A DNA stretch of 64,000 bases from Pseudomonas citronellolis (lineage in GTDB: Bacteria > Pseudomonadota > Gammaproteobacteria > Pseudomonadales > Pseudomonadaceae): contig NZ_FOLS01000034.1 of the NCBI RefSeq assembly GCF_900112375.1, positions 1-64,000 on the forward strand. Reading direction: 5' to 3'. A program made the position numbers and the translations under genes. This document shows positions 1-7,242 of this stretch, in pieces; within the stretch, counting starts at the first letter, position 1, and each line of letters starts with the position of its first letter. Under the pieces are notes generated by a model. The model did not search any database, was not told the DNA's origin, and saw nothing but the letters and a program-made list of their open reading frames with translations.

Positions 1-327
1 GGATCAATCAGCCGCTTCGAGAGTGCCCGGGCGGTCGTGGCTTTTGCAGGACTCAATCCGAGGCTCAGGGAATCCGGCCAACACAAGGGCCAGGTGAGGA
101 TCTCAAAGATCGGCTCACGCCTCTTACGTGCAGGCCTGTTCATGCCAGCCATCTGTGCCATGAGCCATAACCAGGCGGTACGGGCATTGCGTTTACGGCT
201 CGAAGAGAAAGGCAAAGCGGGTAAACAGATCATCTGTGCGGCCATGCGCAAACTGCTGCAGATTGCCTACGGCGTCCTCAAGTCGGGCCAGCCCTACAAC
301 GTGGAACTGGCCCTTGCTCGAGGCTAG
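1..327 (+). mobile_element. IS110-family transposase, C-terminal fragment (5' part outside window)
   Basis: The reading frame is open from base 1 to a TAG at 325-327, so about the last 108 residues are visible and the start lies off the window. The segment has the features of the Transposase_20 (IS110/IS116/IS902) domain: a F-x-G-L-N-P-R stretch, then R-E-S-G, then I-S-K-I-G-S-R-L-L-R with the serine that family members use in catalysis, and a helical tail. IS110 elements are DEDD/serine recombinases that insert without terminal inverted repeats and are guided by a bridge RNA encoded in a non-coding end. Whether the gene is intact cannot be judged here. A REP-type palindrome pair begins about 70 bp downstream, and several Pseudomonas IS110 members are known to target REP sequences. 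Confidence 0.85.
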
Positions 328-347
328 GTGACACGGTATCTACAATT

Positions 348-380
348 GGCGGATAACCGCGAGCGGTTATTCGCCCTACG
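348..380. repeat. Short palindromic repeat (GGCGGATAACC / GGTTATTCGCC type)
   Basis: Imperfect inverted repeat GGCGGATAACCGC-GAGCGGTTATTCGCC followed by CTACG. Two further copies in opposite orientation lie at 36204-36285, which marks it as a dispersed REP-like element rather than an IS end. Confidence 0.6.
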
Positions 381-397
381 CTCCCGGGAGGCTCTTC

Positions 398-464
398 GTA
401 GGAGCGAGCTTGCTCGCGAATGAGCCCCGCAGCGGAGTCTGTTCGCGAGCAAGCTCGCTCCTAC
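398..464. repeat. REP pair, class GTAGGAGCGAGC
   Basis: Two head-to-head copies of GTAGGAGCGAGCTTGCTCGCGAA surround a GC-rich centre (GCCCCGCAGCGGAGTC), a typical REPIN-like doublet. The same class recurs at 11971, 27959, 38046, 45381, 52361, 54378 and 58311. With 328-397 it fills the gap between the IS110 fragment and the next gene; nothing else is visible between 465 and 560. Confidence 0.85.
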
Positions 465-560
465 GAGAAGCCATGCCCACCCGGTAACCGGACATACCGG
501 CGCGATCCGGGGCCCCATGTAAAACCCTCATACCTCCACAGGAGTAGCCGTCAGCACGAA

Positions 561-574
561 TTGACGCAGGTCAT
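561..574. promoter_or_regulatory. Possible ANR/FNR box upstream of the DGC-domain gene
   Basis: TTGAC-GCAG-GTCAT matches the ANR/FNR consensus TTGAY-N4-RTCAA except at the last base. It lies 55 bp upstream of the ATG at 629. Anaerobic control would suit the neighbouring Moco and oxygen-independent ubiquinone genes, but a single imperfect site is weak evidence. Confidence 0.35.
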
Positions 575-628
575 GTCGCCGCGCCTGGCCGCCGCCGGAC
601 ACTGCGCACTCACTGCGCGGAGGTCGCC

Positions 629-997
629 ATGCACCCGAAGTCCCAGTTGCCCCTCGTGTATTCCTGTTCCGGCTGTTCCAACCTGGCCCAGTTGGCCAAC
701 GACCTGGCCCTGCGCCTGGACCGCGACGGCCTGGCGGAGATGTCCTGCATCGCCGGCGTCGGCGGCGACGTGCCGCCGCTGGTGAAGAAGGCCTGCTCCG
801 GACGGCCGATCCTCGCCCTGGACGGCTGCCACCTGCACTGCGTGCGCGGCTGCCTGGCGCGCCATGGGGTGATCCCGGCGCACGCGCTCACCCTCACCGA
901 GTACGGGCTGCGCAAACGCTACGGCGAAAGCAGTTCGCTCGACGATTTCGAGATGCTCTACGAGGAACTGCAGTTCCTCCTGCTCAGCAGCGCCTGA
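629..997 (+). CDS. Putative zinc-binding protein, DGC domain
   Basis: 122-residue cytoplasmic protein with no signal peptide or membrane segment. It carries the cysteine pattern of the DGC domain family (PF08859): Y-S-C-S-G-C-S near the N-terminus, a single Cys in M-S-C-I-A-G-V-G-G-D, a K-A-C-S-G segment, and the naming motif L-D-G-C-H-L-H-C-V-R-G-C. These clustered cysteines are thought to bind zinc; the biochemical role is unknown. An excellent ribosome-binding site (CGGAGGT, 618-624) sets the ATG at 629. The gene converges on ubiT with only 8 bp between the stop codons. A possible ANR box lies upstream. Confidence 0.85.
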   Translation: MHPKSQLPLVYSCSGCSNLAQLANDLALRLDRDGLAEMSCIAGVGGDVPPLVKKACSGRPILALDGCHLHCVRGCLARHGVIPAHALTLTEYGLRKRYGESSSLDDFEMLYEELQFLLLSSA

Positions 998-1005
998 GCG
1001 CCGCC

Positions 1006-1482
1006 TCAGGCCTGCTGCGCCTGCACGCCGCGGGCGGCGCGCTGCAAACCGTTCCACAGCCACGGCGGCAGGCTGTCGGGGTCGAGGCTGTCGATCAGGT
1101 TCTTCAGCGCCAGCCCCAGTTCGGTGTCGCCCTCGATCACCAGGCGGCGGCGGAAGAACAGGGTGTCGGGGTCCTCCTGGCGCCCGGCCAGCAGCAGGAA
1201 GTCGCGCCAGCCGCCGCGGATGGTCACGCTGGGCACCGGGCCCTCGGCCAGTTGCAGGCCGTTGCGGCCGCGGGTGAGGTTCCAGCCCAGGCCCAGGTCG
1301 CTCACCTCCAGGCGCAGCCAGTGGCCCTCCAGCAGGTCGAAGTCCCCAGCCGCCAGGGGCGCGGCGAACAGGCGGTTGGCGGCGCGTTGCAGCACCGCCC
1401 GCTGCAGCGGCGCGGGCACCCGCGCAGCCAGCGGCAGCAGGCGTTCGGCGGCGCGCAGGGCGCCGGTTTCGAGATTCAGCAC
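1006..1482 (-). CDS. ubiT: UbiT, SCP2-domain lipid-binding protein of O2-independent ubiquinone synthesis
   Basis: 158 residues with an SCP2 (sterol carrier) fold, homologous to E. coli YhbT/UbiT. In E. coli and P. aeruginosa UbiT works with the UbiU-UbiV hydroxylase to make ubiquinone without oxygen and is thought to bind the hydrophobic quinone intermediates. The gene is last in the minus-strand run. Its ATG overlaps the end of ubiV by 7 bp (1476-1482), so translation is probably coupled. Assignment rests on sequence resemblance plus the adjacent, clearly recognisable ubiV and ubiU genes. Confidence 0.9.
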   Translation of the reverse strand: MLNLETGALRAAERLLPLAARVPAPLQRAVLQRAANRLFAAPLAAGDFDLLEGHWLRLEVSDLGLGWNLTRGRNGLQLAEGPVPSVTIRGGWRDFLLLAGRQEDPDTLFFRRRLVIEGDTELGLALKNLIDSLDPDSLPPWLWNGLQRAARGVQAQQA

Positions 1483-2366
1483 AGGTTCACCTCATCGCTG
1501 CGCAGCATGCCGGGGCGGCCATGCCAGTAACCGTTGCAGCCTTCCACCGCCAGCGGCGGCGCGGCGCCGCGGCGCACCCGGTCGAAGGCCTGGACCACCT
1601 CCACCATGCCCTGCGCCCGCGGGCTCAGGCGCAGCAGGTCGGCGCCGCAGTCGCGCAACGAGGCGTAGTCGGCCAGCAGGTTGCCCGGCTCGCCGGACAT
1701 CGTCTGGATGCCGTTGAGGGTGAACAGCGGCGCGCCTTCCTGGCTGAGCATCGACATCCCCTCCGGGTAGTTCTGGCAGCAGAACTGGCAGTCGTCCTTG
1801 GGCCGGTTCTCCGCGCGGGCGGTGAAGCAGCGCGCGGAGTACGCCAGGGGCAGGTGGCCGTAGGCGAACACCTCGGTTTCCAGGTCTTCCAGGCCCAGCT
1901 CCCGGGCCTGCTCCAGCACCGCCAGCACCTGCTCGCCGGAACATTCCACCGGCGGCACCCAGCGGCGCAGGCCGCAGCCGTGCAGCTCGGCCAGGGCGTG
2001 GCCGTTGTACAGGTTCAGCGCCGGGCCGCCGACGAATTCGACGCCCAGGCCGTGCAGTATCTGCACCGCGCCCATGTCGTTGGCCTCCACCCGCAGCTCG
2101 CCGTTGCCGCACAGCCGGCGCAGCGCCGACAGCTCGGAGGCCGCCTCGATCAGCGCCAGCCCCGAGAGGAGGATCTCCGCCCCGCTCTGCTGCGCCAGCT
2201 CGCGGCCCAGGCCCAGCCAGTCGTCCAGCGACAGGGCGCGGCGCTTGGAGCACACGGTCTCGCCGAGGTAGATGGCGTCCAGCGGCTGTTCGGCCATCTG
2301 CGCGTAGAAGTCCAGGAGTGTCCGGCGGTCCCAGTAGAACAGCACCGGCCCCAGGCTGAGTTTCAT
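1476..2366 (-). CDS. ubiV: UbiV, 4Fe-4S U32-family subunit of anaerobic ubiquinone hydroxylase
   Basis: 296 residues, U32 'peptidase' family. The four cysteines that ligate the iron-sulfur cluster in E. coli UbiV (C39, C180, C193, C197) fall at exactly the same positions here: G-E-T-V-C39, then C180 and the D-D-C193-Q-F-C-C197 cluster. With UbiU it forms a heterodimer that hydroxylates ubiquinone precursors using prephenate rather than O2 as oxygen donor. It ends inside ubiT and starts 11 bp after the ubiU stop codon, which places it in a single operon. Confidence 0.95.
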   Translation of the reverse strand: MKLSLGPVLFYWDRRTLLDFYAQMAEQPLDAIYLGETVCSKRRALSLDDWLGLGRELAQQSGAEILLSGLALIEAASELSALRRLCGNGELRVEANDMGAVQILHGLGVEFVGGPALNLYNGHALAELHGCGLRRWVPPVECSGEQVLAVLEQARELGLEDLETEVFAYGHLPLAYSARCFTARAENRPKDDCQFCCQNYPEGMSMLSQEGAPLFTLNGIQTMSGEPGNLLADYASLRDCGADLLRLSPRAQGMVEVVQAFDRVRRGAAPPLAVEGCNGYWHGRPGMLRSDEVNLC

Positions 2367-2377
2367 CAGGCTTTACC

Positions 2378-3373
2378 TCACTGCCAGGAACGATGGTAGG
2401 CGCCCAGGGTGGTCTGGTGGCCTTCGGAAAGTTTCTCCAGCGCGGCCTGCCACTGCGCCTGCGGCTGGTAGCGCTCCGGCGCGCGGCGCCAGCTGTCCAG
2501 CGCCTGGCGCCAGACGCGGGTGACCTGCTCGACGTAGGCCGGGCTGCGCTGGCGGCCCTCGATCTTCACCGCCGCCACGCCGATCTGCGCCAGCTGCGGG
2601 ATGAGGTCGATGGTGTTGAGGCTGGTGGGTTCCTCCAGGGCGTGGAAGCGCTGGCCGTTGACCACGAAGCGGCCCTTGCAGAGGGTCGGGTAGCCGGCCG
2701 GCTCACCCGGCGCGTAGCGGTCGATCAGCACTTCGTTCAGGCGCGAGGTCAGCCCCTCGGGCTCCTCGCTCCAGCGCACCGCCTTGGCCGGCGAGCAGAC
2801 GCCGCAAAGGTTCGGCGACTCGCCGGTGACGTAGGAGGACAGGTGGCAGCGCCCCTCGGCCATGATGCACAGGCTGCCGAAGGCGAAGACTTCCACCGGC
2901 ACCGGGCTGTTCGCCGCCACCTGGCGCACCTGGGCCAGCGACAGCACCCGCGGCAGCACCGCGCGGCGGATGCCGTAGCGCTCGTGGTAGAAGGCCAGCG
3001 CCGCGACGTTGGTCGCCGAGCCCTGCACCGACAGATGCAACGCCAGCTTCGGATGGCGCCGCGCGGCATAGCCGAGCACCGCGCAGTCGGCGGCGATCAG
3101 CGCATCCACGCCCAGTTCGGCGGCGTGGTCCACCGCCCGTTGCCAACGCGGCCAGCCGGCGGCGCCGGGGTAGGTGTTGACCGCCAGGTAGAGCTGCCGG
3201 CCGGCCGCTCGGATCAGCCCCAGGCCCTCCTGTAGCTGGCGGTCGTCGAGGTTCAGCCCGGCGAAGTGACGAGCGTTGGTGTCGTCGCGGAATCCCACGT
3301 AGATGGCATCGGCGCCTTCGCGCAGCGCCGACTTGAGGGCGGGCAGGCTACCCGCCGGACATACCAGTTGCAT
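2378..3373 (-). CDS. ubiU: UbiU, 4Fe-4S U32-family subunit of anaerobic ubiquinone hydroxylase
   Basis: 331 residues, the same length as E. coli UbiU (YhbU). The cluster ligands known in E. coli (C169, C176, C193, C232) are conserved at identical positions: S-L-C169, G-R-C176-H, G-V-C193-S and T-L-C232-K. The chosen ATG (3373) has a strong AAGGGGGA ribosome-binding site; an upstream ATG five codons earlier lacks one. Only 59 bp separate it from the moeA stop and no promoter is evident there, so it is probably transcribed from the moa genes upstream. Confidence 0.95.
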   Translation of the reverse strand: MQLVCPAGSLPALKSALREGADAIYVGFRDDTNARHFAGLNLDDRQLQEGLGLIRAAGRQLYLAVNTYPGAAGWPRWQRAVDHAAELGVDALIAADCAVLGYAARRHPKLALHLSVQGSATNVAALAFYHERYGIRRAVLPRVLSLAQVRQVAANSPVPVEVFAFGSLCIMAEGRCHLSSYVTGESPNLCGVCSPAKAVRWSEEPEGLTSRLNEVLIDRYAPGEPAGYPTLCKGRFVVNGQRFHALEEPTSLNTIDLIPQLAQIGVAAVKIEGRQRSPAYVEQVTRVWRQALDSWRRAPERYQPQAQWQAALEKLSEGHQTTLGAYHRSWQ

Positions 3374-3432
3374 GCTTCCCCCTTGCATGAAACGGCCGCC
3401 GCGCCTCGGCGAGGCCGGCGGCCAGGCTGACG

Positions 3433-4668
3433 TCAGCTGTACAGTTCGCTGAACGGCAGGTAGGTCACGGGCTCGCCGGCGACGAGGGTGCGCCCCGCCT
3501 CCACCACCGCCAGGCCGTCGGCCCAGCTGGCGGCCAGCAGCATCGCCGAGCCCTGCTGCGGGTGGATTTCCACCCGGCTGGCGCCGCCGGCGTCGGTCGC
3601 CAGGCGCGCCCGCAGGTACTGGCGGCGCTTGTTCGGCTGCGGCCAGGCGAAGGCCGCCGGCAGGTTCAGCGGCGCCACCGCGGTCTCCGCCAGCCCCTGG
3701 GCGCGGCGCAGGAAGGGCCGCGCCGCCACCAGGGCGGTGACCAGCGCCGCCGCCGGGTTGCCCGGCAGGCCCAGCCAGGGCTTGCCGGCCACGCTGCCGA
3801 AGGCCAGCGGCTTGCCCGGCTGCATCGCCAGGCGCCACAGGTGCAGTTCGCCGAGGGCGCCGACCGCCTGCTTGAGGTGGTCGCGCTCGCCCACCGAGAC
3901 GCCGCCGCTGCTGATCAGCAGGTCGCATTCGGCGGCGGCCAGCTCCAGGGCGTCGCGGCTGGCCGCCAGGGTGTCGACCAGCACTTCGTATTCCTGTACG
4001 TCCAGGCCCCATTGGCGCAGCAGGGCGCCGAGGCTGAAGCGGTTGGCGTTGTAGATCTGCCCCGGCGCCAGCGCCTGGCCGGGCTCGCGCAACTCGTCGC
4101 CGCTGCTCAGCAGGCACACGCGCAGGCGCCGGTACACCGGCACCCGGGCCTGGCCCACAGCGGCCAGCAGGCCCAGTTCCTGGGGCCGCAAACGGTACCC
4201 GGCGCGCAACAGCGGCGCGCCCTGGCGCAATTCCTCGCCGCGGCGGCGCACATGGCTACCCGCCGTTACCGGCGGCAGCCACACGCGGTCGCCCTCGGCC
4301 CGGCAATCTTCCTGGGCCACTACGCTGTCGGCCCCCGGCGGCAAGGGCGCGCCGGTGAAAATGCGCACGGCGCAGCCCGCCGGCAACGCCTGGTCGCCCG
4401 CCTCGCCGGCAGCGATGCAGCCGGCCAGCGCCAGGCTGCCGCCGGCCGCCGGCACGTCGGCCGCGCGCAGGGCATAGCCGTCCATCGCGCTGTTGTCCCA
4501 GTGCGGCAGGTCACAGGGGGCTTCCAGGTCGCTGGCCAGCACCCGGCCGAGGGCATCGGCCAGGGCCACGGACTCCACCGCCGGCGGCGCCGGGGCGCGC
4601 GCCAGCAGCTCGGCCAGGGCCTCGTCCACCGGCTTCAGGCCGTGGCCGTCACAGCCGCAGCCGCTCAT
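3433..4668 (-). CDS. moeA: MoeA, molybdopterin molybdotransferase
   Basis: 411 residues. MoeA inserts molybdate into adenylylated molybdopterin, the last common step of Mo cofactor synthesis. Visible family motifs are W-D-N-S-A-M-D-G-Y-A near residue 60, the S-S-G-G-V-S-V-G-E-R-D segment, M-Q-P-G-K-P-L-A-F-G and G-L-P-G-N-P-A-A-A. The start was placed at the ATG overlapping the moaB stop (ATGA) rather than at an upstream frame extension that runs through moaB. The N-terminus is unusual: M-S-G-C-G-C-D-G-H-G, a CxC-containing tag before the MoeA domain begins. Confidence 0.93.
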   Translation of the reverse strand: MSGCGCDGHGLKPVDEALAELLARAPAPPAVESVALADALGRVLASDLEAPCDLPHWDNSAMDGYALRAADVPAAGGSLALAGCIAAGEAGDQALPAGCAVRIFTGAPLPPGADSVVAQEDCRAEGDRVWLPPVTAGSHVRRRGEELRQGAPLLRAGYRLRPQELGLLAAVGQARVPVYRRLRVCLLSSGDELREPGQALAPGQIYNANRFSLGALLRQWGLDVQEYEVLVDTLAASRDALELAAAECDLLISSGGVSVGERDHLKQAVGALGELHLWRLAMQPGKPLAFGSVAGKPWLGLPGNPAAALVTALVAARPFLRRAQGLAETAVAPLNLPAAFAWPQPNKRRQYLRARLATDAGGASRVEIHPQQGSAMLLAASWADGLAVVEAGRTLVAGEPVTYLPFSELYS

Positions 4669-5237
4669 GACCGGCTGCCGCAGGCACAGGCGCCGCCACC
4701 GCAGCCACCCTCGGGCTTGGGCGGGGTCTTCAGGTGCGGCACGAAGCTGCATGGCCGGGTGCGGCTGTCCAGCTGCGCGGCGAGGATTTCCCGCCAGGCG
4801 GTGCGGCAGGCGCCGGGCGAGCCGGGCAGGCAGCAGACCAAGGTGCCGTTGGTGACGCCGGCCAGGGCCCGCGACTGGATGCTGGAGGTGCCGATCTCGG
4901 CCAGGGAGACCTGGCGGAAGAGTTCGCCGAAGCCCTCGACGCGCCGCTCCAGCAGCGGCTCGACGGCCTGCGGGGTGTTGTCGCGGGCGGTGAAGCCGGT
5001 GCCGCCGGTGATCAGCCCGACCTGGATGCGCGGGTCGGCGATCCAGGCGCAGACCACCGCGCGGATCTGGTGGATGTCGTCCACCACCAGGCGCCGCTCG
5101 GCCAGCACGTGGCCGGCCTCGTGCAGGGCGTCGGCCAGGCTCTGGCCGGAGTCGTCGGTTTGCAGGGTGCGGGTGTCGCTGACGGTCAGCACGGCGATCT
5201 GCAGGCTCTGGAAGTCCTGCGTGGCCAGGTGGCTCAT
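4665..5237 (-). CDS. moaB: MoaB, molybdopterin adenylyltransferase family
   Basis: 190 residues. MoaB/MogA fold with the substrate motif T-G-G-T-G-F followed by the acidic/Pro stretch R-D-N-T-P-Q-A-V. In this family the protein adenylylates molybdopterin before MoeA acts. The C-terminal tail is Gly/Cys-rich (GGCGGGACACGSRS), which is not part of the conserved fold. Its stop codon overlaps the moeA start by 4 bp. Upstream, 83 bp separate it from moaE and contain an 8-bp GC hairpin (5266-5292). Confidence 0.9.
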   Translation of the reverse strand: MSHLATQDFQSLQIAVLTVSDTRTLQTDDSGQSLADALHEAGHVLAERRLVVDDIHQIRAVVCAWIADPRIQVGLITGGTGFTARDNTPQAVEPLLERRVEGFGELFRQVSLAEIGTSSIQSRALAGVTNGTLVCCLPGSPGACRTAWREILAAQLDSRTRPCSFVPHLKTPPKPEGGCGGGACACGSRS

Positions 5238-5320
5238 GGCTGCCTCCGGGGAAGGATGAGACTGCGGCCAGCCTGCGCCTCGGCGGCTGGCCTGCCCATT
5301 CCTCGGAAGAGGTAGCGCGA

Positions 5321-5773
5321 CTATTTGTCCCAGCGTTGCGCCGCGGCCTGGTCGCTGCAGCGGCCTTCCACCCAGCGCGGGCCTTCGGCGGTGTCTTCCT
5401 TCTTCCAGAAGGGCGCGCGGGTCTTGAGGTAGTCCATGACGAAGTTGCAGGCGTCGAACGCCGCCTGGCGGTGGGCGCTGGCGGTGCCGACGAAGACGAT
5501 GGGCTCGCCCGGCTCCAGGCGGCCGATGCGGTGGAGGATCTCCAGGCGCAGCAGCGGCCAGCGCTCCCGGGCTTCGTCGGCGATCTTCTCCAGGGCCCTC
5601 TCGGTCATGCCCGGGTAGTGTTCGAGGAACATGCCGCCGACCTCGCGGCCGTCGTTGAAGTCACGCACGTAGCCGACGAAGCCGACCACCGCGCCGATGC
5701 CGACGTTGGCGGCATGCAGCGCGTTGACCTCGGCGCCGGGGTCGAAGGGGTTTTCCTGGACGCGCACGGCCAT
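5321..5773 (-). CDS. moaE: MoaE, molybdopterin synthase catalytic subunit
   Basis: 150 residues, normal for the family. MoaE transfers sulfur from the MoaD C-terminal thiocarboxylate to precursor Z. The characteristic C-terminal region H-R-Q-A-A-F ... M-D-Y-L-K-T-R-A-P-F-W-K-K-E with the conserved active-site lysines is present. The ATG at 5773 sits 4 bp after the moaD stop codon and has a GGAGG-like site inside moaD, so the two subunits of one enzyme are translationally coupled. Confidence 0.93.
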   Translation of the reverse strand: MAVRVQENPFDPGAEVNALHAANVGIGAVVGFVGYVRDFNDGREVGGMFLEHYPGMTERALEKIADEARERWPLLRLEILHRIGRLEPGEPIVFVGTASAHRQAAFDACNFVMDYLKTRAPFWKKEDTAEGPRWVEGRCSDQAAAQRWDK

Positions 5774-5777
5774 GGCC

Positions 5778-6026
5778 TCAGCCTCCGGTGACGGTGGGGA
5801 AGAAGGCCACCTCGTCGCCATCGGCGAGGGGCTCGTCGAGGGCGCACAACTCCTGGTTGCGCGCGCACATCAGGTTCTGCTCGGCCAGCACCTGCCAGGC
5901 GCCGCCGCGTTGCAGCAGGTGTTCGCGCAGGCCGTCGACGCTGGCGAAGGCCTCGCTCCAGCCCAGCTGCTCGCCGTCCAGGCCGAGGGCCTCGCGGTAA
6001 CGGGCGAAGTATTGCACGCGGATCAT
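5778..6026 (-). CDS. moaD: MoaD, molybdopterin synthase sulfur carrier subunit
   Basis: 82-residue ubiquitin-like protein ending in the diagnostic Gly-Gly (V-T-G-G), which is activated and thiocarboxylated to donate sulfur to precursor Z in complex with MoaE. It overlaps the moaC stop codon by 3 bp and precedes moaE directly. Confidence 0.92.
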   Translation of the reverse strand: MIRVQYFARYREALGLDGEQLGWSEAFASVDGLREHLLQRGGAWQVLAEQNLMCARNQELCALDEPLADGDEVAFFPTVTGG

Positions 6027-6499
6027 CGGCCCTCCTCCGCACGGTAGTGGCCGCTCTTGCCGCCGAGCTTCTCCAGCAGGCGCACGCCCTCGATGGTCAT
6101 GCCCTTGTCCACGGCCTTGCACATGTCATAGATGGTCAGCGCGGCGACGCTGGCGGCGGTCAGCGCTTCCATCTCCACGCCGGTCTGCCCGGCCAGCTTG
6201 CAGCGCGCCTCGATGCGCACGGCGTCCTCACCATCGGCCTGCAGCTCGACCTTGACGCTGGTGAGCAGCAGCGGGTGGCACAGCGGGATGAGTTCATGGG
6301 TGCGCTTGGCCGCCTGGATGCCGGCGATGCGCGCCACGGCGAAGACGTCGCCCTTGGGGTGGCCGCCGTCCTGGATCAGGCGCAGGGTCTCCGGGCGCAT
6401 GCGCACCCGCGCTTCGGCCACGGCTTCACGGGAAGTCACCGCCTTGTCGGTGACGTCGACCATGTTGGCGCGGCCCTGGGAATCGAGATGGGTGAGCAA
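6023..6499 (-). CDS. moaC: MoaC, cyclic pyranopterin monophosphate synthase
   Basis: 158 residues. MoaC completes the first step of molybdopterin synthesis together with MoaA. Family motifs present: H-M/N-M-V-D-V near residue 13, the P-L-C-H-P-L substrate loop, G-V-E-M-E-A-L-T and [10 protein letters not shown]. Homology begins at L-T-H-L-D, and the only codon there able to start is TTG (6499), preceded by GGAGA at good spacing; starting at the first ATG would remove the conserved N-terminus. This is the first gene of the minus-strand run. No moaA is present in the window. Confidence 0.9.
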   Translation of the reverse strand: MLTHLDSQGRANMVDVTDKAVTSREAVAEARVRMRPETLRLIQDGGHPKGDVFAVARIAGIQAAKRTHELIPLCHPLLLTSVKVELQADGEDAVRIEARCKLAGQTGVEMEALTAASVAALTIYDMCKAVDKGMTIEGVRLLEKLGGKSGHYRAEEGR

Positions 6500-6591
6500 G
6501 GAAGGTCTCCGGGTAGAACGAGCGATGGCAACCAGTGTACGCCCTGGACGGGCCGTGGGGGGCCTGGCGGGCGGTGAAAAAGGAGGGAGGA

Positions 6592-6601
6592 TTGTATACA
6601 A
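6592..6601. promoter_or_regulatory. AT-rich palindrome upstream of moaC (possible -10 region or operator)
   Basis: Perfect palindrome TTGTATACAA, 93 bp upstream of the moaC start, in otherwise very GC-rich DNA. On the minus strand TATACAAT could act as a -10 element. No clear -35 partner was identified. Confidence 0.3.
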
Positions 6602-6617
6602 GAAGAGGTAGGGTGGG

Positions 6618-6640
6618 TTCGCGAGCAAGCTCGCTCCTAC
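6618..6640. repeat. Single REP copy, class GTAGGAGCGAGC (inverted orientation)
   Basis: TTCGCGAGCAAGCTCGCTCCTAC, a solitary copy of the main REP class. It is the first of the repeats filling the 743-bp gap between moaC and the PhoH gene; between 6500 and 6617 only the TTGTATACAA palindrome stands out. Confidence 0.8.
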
Positions 6641-6690
6641 GAAGAGCGGGGGGATGGTGCTTTTTTGCTTGCGAATGGGAGTTGCCAGCT

Positions 6691-7170
6691 GTCCGTTACC
6701 CTCACCCCAGCCCTCTCCCAGAGGGAGAGGGGGCCGTTCGGCGTGGACGGAAAGTTCGGCCTCAACCTGTAGGAGCGAGCTTGCTCGCGAACAGGACCCG
6801 CCGGCTGACCGCATGGCCCCCCGTTCTGCCCAACGGTCCCCTCTCCCGCTTGCGGGGGAGGGTTAGGGTGGGGGTGCGGAGTTCAGGCTGGGCGCTGGAG
6901 TGGCAGCGGAGTCCGTAACCCTCACCCCAGCCCTCTCCCAGAGGGAGAGGGGGCCGTTCGGCGTGGACGGAAAGTTCGGCCTCGACCTGTAGGAGCGAGC
7001 TTGCTCGCGAACAGGACCCGCCGGCTGACCGCATGGCTCCTCGTTCTGCCCAACGGTCCCCTCTCCCGCTTGCGGGGGAGGGTTAGGGTGGGGGTGCGGA
7101 GTCCAGGCCAAACGCTGGAGTATCGGCGAGGTCCGTAACCCTCTCCCCAACCCTCTCCCTGAAGGGAGAG
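6691..7170. repeat. 220-bp tandem duplication of a composite palindromic repeat, plus partial third unit
   Basis: Unit 1 (6691-6910) and unit 2 (6911-7130) are nearly identical over about the first 190 bases, with an exact 220-bp period, and diverge in the last 30. A third unit begins at 7131 and stops after about 40 bp. Each unit contains a CCCTCTCCC-AGAGGGAGAGGG palindrome, a CCGTTCGGCGTGGACGG motif, a REP copy of class GTAGGAGCGAGC, and an inverted CCCTCTCCCGCTTGCGGGGGAG palindrome. No gene is present; the open frames crossing the region are translated repeat. Confidence 0.92.
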
Positions 7171-7242
7171 GGGGCTTTCCGTGCAAGGGGGAAGGCATCG
7201 AGTACACCGGCCAGCCCAGCAGGAGCCCGGCCGGTTCCGCGT

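Noticed and set aside
3374-4117. Long minus-strand frame extending ubiU far upstream
   Set aside because: Runs opposite in frame through moeA, has no homology, and the ATG at 3373 has a strong ribosome-binding site and gives the E. coli UbiU length.
6500-6690. Moco riboswitch upstream of moaC
   Set aside because: I could not trace the conserved multi-helix core in this stretch; only a short AT palindrome is visible.
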